NCBI GenBank assembly: GCA_021234155.1
Contig: JAJEKV010000078.1
Coordinates: 2,170,001 to 2,234,000 of the forward strand
Reading direction: 5' to 3'
Origin: Isoetes taiwanensis
Lineage: Eukaryota > Streptophyta > Lycopodiopsida > Isoetales > Isoetaceae
Length of the DNA: 64,000 nucleotides
Below the pieces are notes generated by a model, which was given only the letters and a program-made list of their open reading frames with translations, ran no database searches and had not been told where the DNA came from. Made by a program: the position numbers and the translations under genes. Shown one piece after another: positions 10,561 to 21,902 of the stretch (position 1 is its first letter; each line of letters opens with the position of its first letter).

Positions 10561-12085
10561 CAGGTTTGATGACATAGACAGGTGTATCCCACTTTGATTT
10601 CGTCATCAAATTTTGGCCTAGCACATTTCAAGGAAAACCAGATGCCCCTTCTCGTTGGCCATATTTCTAATGTGCGAGAAAGCATTTGATCAGTAGTCCC
10701 AGATCATTCTTAGTTCCAGCCGATTGCAGCTTCTAGCCACTTCTTTCTTGGAGATACCTAATGGCAGCATTTAGCTAGATGCAATTCAGATGGCGCTTTC
10801 CATATATTCTTTGGCTCAGGATATCCTTTCTCATTTTAGTTCGAGCTCTTTCTCGAACGTTCCACCTTAGCATTCAAACTATGATGCTTTTCGCGTCTAG
10901 GATTGTCTGATTTTTTGGCATTGCCAAGACCCTAGAACGCATTGCTCGAGATTATTGGTGGCCATTTTTTTTTATCCATTTCATTTTTCTGCAAACCGCA
11001 AAATTTTAAAATGTTGCTTATTTCACAACATGAGAGGCAAATCATTAAACTCTGAATGCTTTAATTTTGCAAGTTTTTGTCGTACTGTCGAGAGTTTCAT
11101 ATGTTCATATGATATTTGATGTCGTACAAAAGCTTCCAAGCACCTTCCACGTGGCCTACTTCAGCCTTTACCAGTTTCAGATAGTACTTGAAGAGCATTT
11201 TAGTGCATTTCATTATCAAGCTCCATCTTTCCAGGGCCATAATACCATCTTTGTTGTTGTTGATTGCTTCTCCAAGATGGCGCATTTCGTTCTTTACAGC
11301 ATCTCCATCTCTAGAGATTCCACAATTGATCTTTTGCTTCGAGAAGTAGTTTGACGCCATGATTTACCAGATATCATTATCCGGTGGATCGCAAAACCCT
11401 CGGTTGTCTTTTGCAACTCTTTCATATGAATAGAATAGAATAGAATAGTCACCCACAGACCAATGGGCAAGTGGGGTGCACTAATTAGATATTTGAGCAG
11501 TATTTGCAATGCTTCATTAATTATCAGCAGGATGATTGGGTTGATTGGCTACCCCTGGTAGAATTTGCTTACAGTAATTATGTCCGTGCTTCTACGGGCC
11601 AGACATTGTTCTTTGTTAATTCCGGCACATATCCCTAGTAATTCTTCATTGCTCCAGGATATGACTCGGTGAATCTCAATGCCAAGACCTGAGTCAAGAA
11701 GCTCCATATGCTCCAAGATGTTCATCACCATCTTCTCCAGGCCCAAACACAATACTGTCATCATGCAGACCACCACCACCAAGATGCTCCTTTTGTTTGG
11801 CTCTTGCACTGGGATCTGCAGACAGCTCGTCCCTATACTCGACTACTGACGCTTGGGTCCCTATTAAATCATTGACTGAGTTGGTGATGTTGCCCTTCGT
11901 CTGGAGCTTCCATAGCTAGTTTGGCTTCACTAGTATTCCATGTCTCTTTGTTGGAACTCTATATGACAAATCTATTTTCAGATGGCGTACCTCCACAGTC
12001 AGTTGAGATTAATGATCATTCGAGAAATTTTGGACTCCAAGTTCCGGAGGCATCGTCTTTATTATTTGGTCGATGTTGATAAACC
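10561..12085 (+). pseudogene. Gypsy integrase and chromodomain remnant (chromovirus)
   Basis: Integrase pieces: IFVVVDCFSKMAHF, holding a catalytic-type Asp, at 11247-11290; DDWVDWLPLVEFAYSN near 11530-11580; and VFHVSLLE-like sequence near 11935 before the tail. At 11990-12080 a chromodomain-like segment reads EILDSKFRRHRLYYLVD. Integrase followed by a C-terminal chromodomain is the mark of chromoviruses, the commonest plant Gypsy group. Frames are broken throughout; no 3' LTR could be recognised after it. Confidence 0.7.
11428..11448. repeat. (GAATA)n short microsatellite
   Basis: Four tandem GAATA units inside the integrase remnant, a local expansion that also breaks the frame. Confidence 0.8.
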
Positions 12086-12840
12086 ATATTTATCTACTTG
12101 TTTCAATGCAAAAATAATGTGCATCAATGCGAATGGACTTAATGTTCTCTGTTTCTCCGTGTTCTCTGATGTCTTGACCTCTTCCAAAGCATTGGCATGT
12201 AAAAGTTTGCCAAGAAGCATGTATCAGGATACTGTTTCAATCGAGTGTGATATTCAGGATTCTACACTTGTATATATTCCTATTCTTGTATGTTCTATCT
12301 GAAGAATTAGCCTATGTAGTTCTCTTTCCAGTATGTTTAAGAAGTTGCAGACCTATAACCATTGTGTAAGTGAGGTTTTCAAGTCGAATGCCTCCCATGT
12401 TTACCACCTTTTGGCGATTATGACGTTCCAAACCAACATATTGTAGTGGCAAGAATCATATCTCTTATAGGAGAATTGGATACGAGAACTATGGATTTGA
12501 CTTCAAGAGCTCGAGTATAAAGGCTTTTTGGACCATTCCAAATCTTCCCAAGTGGCAAATTATATCTTTGGCCTCCATACTCCACTCCATAATAAAAAAA
12601 CTGTTTCTACCAAAATCGTGAAATAAGTGATTGATGGAATAAGTGATAATGTGGCAATCGTTTCACATGTGATAGAGACTTATCCAACTTGCAGCCACTC
12701 ATTGTTGGATACAAATACCTTAGTACGTGGAGGCACTGAACTGCACTCCAAGGTATTTGTAGTTTACACCACTATCTTTTGACCCTGGTAAGTGAAATGG
12801 AGTTGTTTATGCTATCTAAAGTCTCTTAGTCTTTGCCAAG
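12086..12840. other. No gene recognised
   Basis: Low-information DNA between the chromovirus and the LINE fragment. A 3' LTR would be expected here, but I see no match to 6380-6835. Confidence 0.4.
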
Positions 12841-12852
12841 TTGACCCGCATT

Positions 12853-13540
12853 CTAATAGATCTACATCATCTGCATATACTAGCTGCCTTCTGCATATGT
12901 TATTGCATAGTTCTTGGAGTGTGAGCTAATAGATCTACATCATCTGCGTATACTAGCTGCCTAATCATGTGATAAGCAAGTTGGATCCCTTCTCCTCCAT
13001 GTTGAGGAAGCAAGTCCTCGAGCTGATCAATGTATATATTAAATAGCAAGGGAGCGAGTGGATATCCTTGGCACACTCCTACACTATTGTTGATATGGTG
13101 GCATGATAGCAGCAATAGAGGTAAGACTATTTCACATAGCATGTATACTGCGTATTGCAATTTTTGAGGGACTCCTGGCTGCCATAATCTCTCTCACAGT
13201 TTCTCCTTGGAAATGTCTAAAGCCTTTGCAAACTCTACAAAGTAGCAGTATAGATCTCGTCATTTCATTCTGCTATCCTCTAGTAGGATGCACAATGTAA
13301 AAATATGGTTAATGGTGAAAATCTTTGGTCTAAAACCTCCCTTGTTTCCTCTGCCCATGCTTTCAACTGTTGTTTCATATTTTTGGTGAGCAGTTTTACC
13401 AACAAAGGACTGATCATGATTGTGTTGTAATTGCCCTGCCATTTTTTAACGCATGCTTCCTGAAGGGAAGCCTTCCTGGAGGGCCCTAAGTAGTCAATCC
13501 TTATACAGTATAAAGATCTAGATTTTAGATCCATCAAGCT
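12853..13540 (-). pseudogene. Non-LTR retrotransposon RT fragment
   Basis: Minus-strand translation, upstream to downstream: TIMISPLLVKLL, QLKAWAEE and GGFRPKIFTINHIFTL (13440-13300, RT fingers), then GVCQGYPLAPLLFNIYIDQL (about 13070-13020), then QLVYADDVDLLAHT, the YADD catalytic centre, at about 12970-12925. The fragment lacks the N-terminal endonuclease and the C-terminus and needs three frames. A 73-bp tandem duplication (12853-12889 and 12926-12963) copies the YADD-coding stretch. Different subfamily from LINEs 1-3, judging by the YIDQLEDLLPQHGG linker. Confidence 0.75.
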
Positions 13541-14532
13541 CTAACCCATACATATGGCAGTCTAGCTATAGGAAAAGAATGATGCTAGACTTGCTGGAAT
13601 GTCCCACTGATAGAGACCATCCATCTTCTCCACCTATATAGAACTTGCTTTGGACATATTCCGCAACAAAAGTGCAATCGCAAGCTATTATGGTAACAAT
13701 TCATCCACATCTCTATACTAAAATACCATTTCCAAATTGCTATGCAAAGTAGTCAAATGTGCTTTTGGCTAGATCTTTTTAAAACCAAGGTATTTTAGGA
13801 TGCTCCAGAGAGAGAAGAGAACAATAAAGAGAGAATCCCAAATACACAAAGAATAACAAGATGCTGTGCACGGTGGGTTGCCCTCCATGGCCCGAGGGTG
13901 AAGTGGCTTAAATCATAGTTCAAAGTCATGTTTTCACAATCAATCAAAATTGCTACTTCAATTGCACAATCTCTAGCTTATAGTTAGAGGGAATGATGCA
14001 ATACCCTTGGAATTATATTTTTAAGCATGTTGAAGTAGAACATGAAATGCAAAAGGTTGTGCATGGGGAGTTAGTTAAGGTCCATATATAATGTTTGTAA
14101 TCAATCTTATAAGCTTAAATGAACATAGAGTACGCATGAGAGTTATAGTAGAACATGGATGTTCAACCAAACTAGGACTGTAACATCTGCTTTTGGAGAA
14201 GGGGAGTGAACAAAGAATCATGGCACTATGGACACCAAAGTAATGAATCCCACAAGCTGTGATCTTGCCTCTAACCGTGACAAGACATTTAGGTCGTGTC
14301 ATGTGTATATTGCTTAGGAAAAGGGCATATAAGGTTGTTGAAGTGACTCTTAGATTTCTTAAGTTGAAGTTGGAATTATATAGGTATAAAAAAGCTGCAT
14401 ATGATGTTAAATGGAGTGAGCATAAGATGTTAATCAATAGTTATTTGGATAGGGATCATTTTGTTGATGTTGTTGATGTATGCAGTTGTTTGTTCTAACA
14501 CAGAAGTTAGGATTATATAGGCGTAACGAAGA
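13541..14532. other. No gene recognised
   Basis: Short overlapping ORFs near 14075-14500 on both strands have no recognisable motif and no splice context I would trust. Confidence 0.45.
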
Positions 14533-14854
14533 GGGTGAAAGCATGCTACGGTGTACCACTTTTGGAACCCTCAAAAGTACCTACACTGGGTACTTTTAAA
14601 ACTGGTACTTTCTGTTTTTTCTTCCCATTAAAATCAATTCAAAAATTTTGAATTAAAGGTCAATAACATGTTAATCTATAGTATTAGAGGATCACAATAC
14701 CATTAGAGATTAAAATGAATGAATCAACTCTTGAACTTATTGTTTATTGAGACATTTATGCAAGTTCCCAGTACCCAGTGCTGGGTACTTTTCTAGGTAG
14801 TTCTGCACTCCCTAAAAAGAACTTTAGATGGTACACCCTTGCATGCTTTCACCC
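14533..14854. mobile_element. MITE-like element, 322 bp, with about 26-bp terminal inverted repeats
   Basis: The left end starts GGGTGAAAGCATGC and continues to GTGTACCA. The right end is its inverse (TGGTACAC through GCATGCTTTCACCC), differing only around the middle of the repeat. Sub-terminal inverted motifs (AGTACC, GGGTACTTTT and their complements) extend the symmetry. AGA flanks both ends and may be a 3-bp target duplication. No coding capacity. The superfamily is not clear: the ends are neither CACTA-like nor typical PIF. Confidence 0.75.
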
Positions 14855-15290
14855 AGAATGTCAACTAATAGCCTTGCTTGTAGAAAAGTGGCGTTCTGTA
14901 CATTGTCTTCATTGAGTGTTACAATTTATCTATCTTTATCTGCCTTGCCTTTTCACGGTTTTTGTAGAAAATGGGTTTGTTTAGGTTTGATCAGTACTTG
15001 GTTGCTTGTTCTATATTATAGTACTTAATAGATAAAGTGCTGCCTTGCATGGTGAATTAGAAAAAAACCAGAGTGTATTTTATTCAATTTTTATGTATCT
15101 TGAATAATCTATATTGTTTATGCTATACATAGAATGGTTACTTGTATGTGCAACATTGTTGTGGCTTATTCAATCTTGGCGTTGGCATAAAGAAGCATTA
15201 TGTTCACCAGTCCCTCATATCCAAAAACCCATCTTTTAACTTCTATGTTTTGACCTTTGAGACAATGAACAAGTAGTTATGCAATTCTTG

Positions 15291-15530
15291 TATAAACAAA
15301 CATTAAACCGGAGAGGTGGGGGCAAACAACATGGGAAATAAAATTAAAAGGATGTATAGAAGGATTAAATGCACATGGATATGCAAACTGATCCTTATTA
15401 TGTAGATCTGTGTAAACAAACATTAAACTTGAGAGGTGGGAAAAAACAACATGGCAAATAAAATTACAAGGATGTATAGAAGGATTAAATGCACATGGAT
15501 ATCCAAACTGATCCTTATTATATAGATGGA
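15291..15530. repeat. Tandem duplication, 120-bp unit, two copies
   Basis: Units beginning near 15291 and 15411 are almost identical: both run from TAAACAAACATTAAAC through GGATGTATAGAAGGATTAAA to CAAACTGATCCTTATTAT. The duplication is non-coding; the open frame across it on the minus strand is a by-product. Confidence 0.9.
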
Positions 15531-16206
15531 AGCTAATTGGTGCATCAGACAGCATTTGCTTTTTGTAAACATATGTGTTGACAACGTGCACAATCATTGT
15601 GGTTTACATAAGTTTAGAATAAGAATTCCCAATCATGACTGATGTGAATGTTATTCTATGAAGGTGGAAAAATTGTAAGGATTATAAAAGTCTTAAAAAA
15701 TCAAATATCCCCAGTGTATTTGGAGAGATGGTAAATATCAAATTGAACACGGCAGTTTAGATCATAATACACCTTAAATATATCCCATGCAAATGTTCCT
15801 ACAGAAGTAATATAATTTAGATTACAAGTCTATTATCTTCTACTGGGTGTAAATTCTATAGTGGTGTACAGAAAGCACTGTCCGGACATGTGCTTTATGT
15901 GTTGAAAGTGCTTAGTACCTCCCGGACGTGTGATGTCCAACCGAATTGGCATGCACCAAGAATAGTATATGCAATTCCGGAATGGCAGGGATTAGTGATT
16001 AGGATCTTCAAAGACGCGGAAACTCCGTTGGCGGGGAGGATCAATGGAGTTTCCTTTAGTGGTTGGCGGAAGAAATCAAAATTCGGAATTGCAATTAGAG
16101 AATTGCAATACCAATTCATACAATTCGAACAAATTTTGCATTGCTTCAATTGAATTCTCAATTCGGAATTGTAATTCAAGTCGTGAAATCTGTCTCGTGA
16201 ATTTCA

Positions 16207-19116
16207 ATGGAAAGCTCCCCTGAAAGCATCGATTCAACTAGAAGAAGGATTTTCTTGCAAATTCAAGCTGAAAATAGAAGAAAATCTCGAGAAAAGAAGA
16301 GACAGAGAGAGAAGGAAAACAATCCTCCTAGCAATACCAAAGATTGTGGTGTTTTGAGTGAAAGAAGATTACAGGAATTGTCGAAGAATTTGGAAGATTA
16401 TTTCAATGAAATTATAAATACTTTTGCCTCGAATGTGGACAAAGGGAAGTTAGCATCGAGATTCTTCAAGAAGATTAAACATCTTCCACTCGATGTTGAT
16501 GTAGCAGATCCAAAAGAAAATGCCCTTATGAGGGATTTAATTTTGAATGTGAAAGAGACTTTAGCTAAAAAATATGATAGAAATGCTGATGTTCTTCAAG
16601 CAAAAAGGAGTACACTGCAAATAGCTGCATCTTCAACAAAGGGAGTGAATCAATCAGCAATAGCAAGGCTTCTATCTATTCCAAGAAGAACTGTGGGTAC
16701 CCGTGATTTCAGAGACGATGTGTATGCAGAATTTGAAGTAGGTCCCCGGTCAATGTTTGAGGAGAAAAAGGTCCGATGCACTTTCGGATGAAGCAATAGG
16801 TAAGATAAAGAATTTTGGATGAGAATACTAGGATCTCACCATATAAAAAACATGTGAGAAAACATGTTAGTGAAACAGGTGAAAAGATTGACCATCCTAT
16901 TAATTTGCTGGAGGTGACACAAGTAAGCACATTCATTTTGCATGATATTGTTCTTTGAATCGTGTTATGATCGATTCGCGATTTTATCTTCAATCCGGAA
17001 AGAGTATCCGAGATCAATATATGCCAAAGAAACTTTTGAGAAGCTTAAACCCAGCTATATTAGGAGATTGCAAGAAAGAGAGACTTGTCGCTACCGATTA
17101 CCACATGCACCTTGATTTTGTCATGCGGGCAATTAATAACATGAGGTCCGATCCTTATGGTGTGCACAAAGATTGCAAATGCGCATGCATGGTATGTGAT
17201 CCGGTCCAACATGCAATGCTAAGGACAATATTTTCAAATCTACAAGTGAGTATTGGAGAAATGTGGTATGCCCCAAAGTAGAAGCAGATGAATGGCACAA
17301 ACATGCATGTTTGATGCAGACCTGCAAGAAATGTGGTCTCAAGAGGTAAGTTATTAACATAGCTCATATATTGTTTAACTTTTTATTTCTATGATATCTA
17401 GATATTGTTTAACTTTTCATTTCTATGATATCTAGCTTCAATATTCTCTTCACGATTACTTTCTCTAATCCACTTTATCTGAGGATTCCAAAGTGTCCAA
17501 GGAAACAAGTAAATCATTAGAACACCTGGTGGATTGGAAAGTTTTTGAAAAAGTTAGTGTTGAGTTTGTGTTAGAAGGATCACGTCATTTATACTAATTT
17601 GTTGATTCTACTACTTGCAGCAAGAAGTTGTTTCTAAGAGAAACCCTAAGAAGAAACCAACTAAAGTTACAAGATTAAGCCTACAAAACCGGTATCCTTT
17701 TGAATTTCAGGAACATGCAAGAAAAACAATGGCAGCATTTGTGCCACACAACTACAAGGCTCATTGGCAAGCAAAACAATTCAGACAATGTTTGGCAAGT
17801 TTTGGAGAAGACACAATAGTTTCTGTAATTGACTTTGCTCGAAGACTATGGTTTCAAAGTTCAAAGAGAAGCGCAATCATGTCATTGGCACACCGACCCA
17901 AAATCCATTTTAGTTCATATCACTTACAGGTTTGGAAGGAAACAAGAGGTGGATGGCAATGACATCAAGAAGAAAAGAAAAGATATGAAGCAAAACGATG
18001 ATAACAAAGAAATTATAAAAGAGTGTCACTTCTATATTTCAGATGAGAAGTCTCATGACACTGAATTTGTACAAAGATTGCCTCTTAAAACATGCCACTT
18101 GGTTGGAGGCAAATGGTATTCAATATTCAAGCATTACGATGGTCGGATGGTTGTTCATCTCAATTTAAGTCTTCAAGACCATTCTATTTCTTGGGTAGAT
18201 GGTACGAGATCTTGGGAAGGAGATTATTTGGAATTTCTTTGGCGGCTTCGCATGGAAAAGGTGAGCATGATGGCCAAGGAGCAAAGATAAAAGATTTCTC
18301 ACAAAGGAACAACCCGAAGTATAATGGGAGAAAACTCCGATTAATGCTGCCGGATGTCGCTCGATTTTTAAATGAGTTCTTTACCAACGACTCATCGATT
18401 CAGATATACACCGTAAGTAAATCTTGCACTTATAGCACTTGAAGCACTTAGACCTGTATTTTATAATAATTATTGTGCATGATTTTTATGTATGTTTGGT
18501 GATAGTTTACTAGTTTTGTACATATTGAAGGCCATTTATGTACAAATATAACATTTTGAACTTTTTTTTTTGTTATTGGAATGTTTACTTACAACAACAA
18601 TCGGCCAAGATTACGTTAGCTTAAGCACTTACGAAGACTTGAATAATTGTTGCCTGCAGGTACTTTTGGGAAATTGATCCTCATAGTATAGATAGATCAG
18701 AAAGGTATGATGCTCAGACTCTCAAAGGGACAACTAAAATTCATTGCATCAGGCCTTTTGATAGAGAAAATCCTTTGAAGCTTGCACATAGACCTTTGTC
18801 ATGTTTTTGCATGTCTTGCCAGCAAGGGAAATGGGACTCCTGTAGCACTAAATCTCGTATAGGAGGTTGGGAGACAAATGAGTTGGTCCCAAAAAAAGCA
18901 CAAGTGCAGGAAATTCCTGAGAATGAGGTTGAGTCTGAAGACGAGGAGACAAATAGTGAAGATGATGGTGACCATGATCTGATCAGTTCTAATGTAGAAG
19001 TAGGGGACAATTTTGCAGTAAATGCAGAAGAAGGCAATGTTGAGGGTGTAGACTTTTATGTCCTGAAATGTATTGAGACAAAGAACACATTACTAGATGA
19101 TTCAAACATGCATTAG
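16207..19116 (+). pseudogene. Decayed intron-containing transposase-like gene, unnamed family with WSDGC/HGKG motifs
   Basis: I cannot name the family. The start exon (ATG at 16207) gives 194 aa of basic, Lys/Arg-rich N-terminus. Next come Cys-rich pieces (DCKCACMVCD near 17175; WHKHACLMQTCKKCGL near 17295), a GT donor at 17347 and an ACTTGCAG acceptor before 17621. The core exon has TIVSVIDFA, HWHTDPKSILVHITY, HFYISDEKSHDTEFVQ, WSDGCSSQFKSSRPFYF and SHGKGEHDGQGAKIK. A second intron runs GTAAGT (18411) to CCTGCAG (18660). The last exon has YFWEIDPHS, KIHCIRPF, RPLSCFCMSCQQGKWDSC and an acidic tail ending at 19116. The Asp of WSDGC and the HGKG-x2-DG cluster look catalytic, and the paired Cys/His clusters look zinc-binding. 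At least three frameshifts mean it is not functional as read. From memory, similar proteins occur in mosses, ferns and animals. Confidence 0.6.
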
Positions 19117-19186
19117 TTGTTAAAAAACAGAGAGCATAATAGCACATTGCATAGCCCCTTAATAATCTATGTAAACATTTGCTGTT

Positions 19187-20944
19187 GAATCAACTCGAGC
19201 CGTTGTGGGTTCCCTGTTTGGACAATGAGTGGGCTGACTATTTGTCTAAGATTTGTAAGTTTGATGAGTTCTCCCTTTCCTCTGAGGCCTTTAGCTTGAT
19301 TGAGTCTCCATGGGGCCCCATCTAATGCTTTACTTCCCGTCTTCAATACCAAGGATGCTTACCCTTTTCAGATTCCCCCTGATGCTTTTTCCTACAATTG
19401 GCGCTGGTTCAATAATTTCTGCTTTCCTCCTGCCTCCTTAGTCCCTGCTATCTTGCACCATGCTCGCCTATGCCATGCTCGCTTAACATTGGTTGCCTTT
19501 TCAACCTCCGTTCTTCAATCCCGTGCTACTTCTACCCTTCTTGCCTATGCCTCATTGGCGGGCGGTTTGGTCTTGGTGCTTGTCCCACGGTGCCCCTTTT
19601 CTTCCTGCTTCATCCATCCATGTCAGCGGCCTTCTTAGCCTCTTCGTGTCTTCTCGCCAGCGCCTACATACCTCGATGGGTGGCGCTTACTTCTTTGCCA
19701 TCTCATTTTTCACGAAGCGATTAATGCCCCTTCTCCGTGTTCGGGTCCTTTACCTTCATTGGTCCACCAATGCGCCCCTCGGCGGTCAACACCTCGACCA
19801 CGGTTTGCCCCTCACTGCTGCTCCGTCCATCTTGTTATGTTATCTTTGCTCGACCCATGCGAGTGGGTGAGACTTGATGAAAGACTCTTTGGTTACCTTA
19901 TGTTTTGCTGGATTTCTCCATATTTCCGAAGCCCTTCATTTGAATTGGCGAGACGACCTTTTTCCCGGATCATATGCTGCGTGGCAATCCCAAGTCTAAA
20001 TATGACCGTTATTAGCCCATCACGAAGTCTTGATTACACGTCTTTGGTTTCGGTTTCTTGCCATGCCCATCTCTTGCGGCTTGTTTTTCGCTTTTTTTTA
20101 AGCTTGCTTTCGTTCCATGTCATTGATCCTCCTGAGGGTGGACCCTTGTTTGATCCTCTTTGATCTCTTGTCATTGCTTTGTCTTATTCCACCGCGCATG
20201 CATGGTGGTTTGAGTGCTTGCGTCGCATTGGTTTAGTTCCCCATTTTTTTGGTACTCATGCGGGGCATCGTGGGGGGGCCACGGCGGCCTCTGCGACTCT
20301 GCGATTCTGCGAGGTGGTGCGCTCTCATGGCGTTGGCATTACGCTTCATCTCACGCTTCGCTACATTCTACCCAAGTTGAAGAGCGACTCACGTCTCTCG
20401 CGATCTCGGCTGTGATAGTTGGAGGTAGGTTCCTCTTTATGTTTGGTTATTGTTGTTTTACAAAGGACCTTTCTAGAATGCTATGGTTCTCTTCTTATAT
20501 AGAAGAGAAACATCGTTCTGGGAGCGGACGTCTGTTTTAGCGTCACACTATTTTGGGCGTAGGAAGTCATCTTTAGCCCAGCTTTGGCACATGATTTCTT
20601 TAGCTCACATGCGCTATATATTCTGTAGCTTCCAAGCAATTCTCATTCAGCGTTTCCTTTGAGCTGAATTCTCCTTGTTCGGTGTTTCCCTCCTCCCTCC
20701 TCTATCTTTGGTCGCATGGTTTGGTTTGTTTGGCTACTTGTTTGGTTTTACGTTCATCCCACCTTGTGAGGGCTGATTCTCCTCTTCTCTTCCTGTCACC
20801 GTTAAAGGGCTGGTGGCCTGCACAATTTCCAACAGAAGCACTTGTCGCGGAGGGCACCTCGGGGGGATGACCCCTGGGGTCGGGCTAGTCTATCTTCTTG
20901 TCTCTCACCGCTATTGTTGTTTTACAAAGGACCTTTCCCTAGAA
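19187..20944 (+). mobile_element. DIRS-type retrotransposon copy A (recombinase end only, internally deleted)
   Basis: Tyrosine-recombinase retrotransposon piece. It is colinear with copy C: NTKDAYPFQIPPDAFSYNW, LVPAILHHARLCHARLTLV, then TSTLLAYAS. Copy C has about 250 bp between LTLV and VLQS that is missing here. The recombinase continues with FLHISEALHLNW-type sequence near 19900 (catalytic Arg replaced by His) and THAGHRGGATAA near 20255, the His-x2-Arg motif. The 5' end is cut within the RNase H to recombinase junction at about 19187, abutting the transposase-like gene. Several frames are needed, so it is dead. Confidence 0.8.
20446..20944 (+). repeat. Direct repeat at the 3' end of DIRS copy A
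   Basis: A block of about 36 bp, TATTGTTGTTTTACAAAGG followed by ACCTTTC and CTAGAATG, occurs at 20446-20482 and again at 20909-20944. The first copy follows the recombinase end; the second coincides with the last recognisable DIRS base. Copy C carries the first of these at about 53730-53765 (inverted orientation). DIRS/PAT elements are known for split or internal terminal repeats, so this may be part of the replication structure. Confidence 0.6.
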
Positions 20945-21682
20945 TGAAGCAAGAAAGAAGTAGAATGAGCAAGGAAGCCGGAAGCCCAATGATGGGATGT
21001 ATCAAAATGAAAGACACAAAGTAAGAATGCAGAGAAAGATGAAAGACGTAACACAATGTAACAATGCACACCGGTTGGATGGAGAACTTTGATGGAGCAT
21101 GGCAAACAGCTTGAACTGAGCAAAAAAGCTAAAGGGTTACCAAGGCAATGAGACGAATCTCGCAGACAAATACAACGAATAATGACCGAGCAAACTAAGT
21201 ATAAACTTAACGGAGCCAAGTTACATTAGATAATACCACAAAAAGCTACAAAGCATAATTGGTAACCAATCATGAAACCAAAGAGCACCAAAGAATAATA
21301 GGATGAAAGGAGAAGGAGGATGTAAACACTAGGGTAGAATGGATGCAATGAAGAGGGGCTCTAAAAAATAAAACATAGAAGCCAAAGGGAGTAATGGAAT
21401 GGAGGATGAAAATACAAAAACCAATGGCGCTCCAGTGAGAATTGAGACGGAGAATAAAACATAAAAAGAATTGAAACTAAATGGCCAACTGATAGGACAC
21501 CTGAAACAAAAGAAACCCATAAGGTGAAAGATAATGCAATAAGAAATGAGGTTGCAGGAGATGATGAGACAAAAGCAGAAAAAACAGACAAAAATAGTAA
21601 CCATAAACTGCAAAAAATAACAATAACCAATGACTATAGCAAAAATCAAGCACATATGAACAACGAGCTACACCTAACTCGT

Positions 21683-21902
21683 AAGGATAGCAAAATATGT
21701 GCTAGATGAACCATAGCTATAACTTTATAAAAAATGCCAAATAATGCATATTAAACGAGAGCACCAAGGCCAACTGAAGCAACTGAACCTAAAAGGATAG
21801 CAAAAATATGTGCGAGATGAACCATAGCTATAACTTATACAATAAAATGCCAAATAATGCATATTAAACGAGAGCACCAAGGCCAACAGAAGCAACTGAA
21901 TA
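21683..21902. repeat. Tandem duplication, 110-bp unit, two copies
   Basis: Units starting near 21683 and 21793 share AAGGATAGCAAAA, GATGAACCATAGCTATAACTT, AATGCCAAATAATGCATATT and GAGAGCACCAAGGCCAAC with few differences. Confidence 0.9.

Noticed and set aside
14075-14437. 120-aa minus-strand ORF and its plus-strand shadow
   Set aside because: No recognisable motif, overlapping ORFs on both strands, and no splice or promoter context.
15291-15530. CRISPR-like or satellite array
   Set aside because: Only two copies of a long unit; a simple tandem duplication in a eukaryotic genome.
18741-19037. Minus-strand Ser-rich ORF opposite the transposase-like gene
   Set aside because: Antisense shadow of the acidic C-terminal exon.
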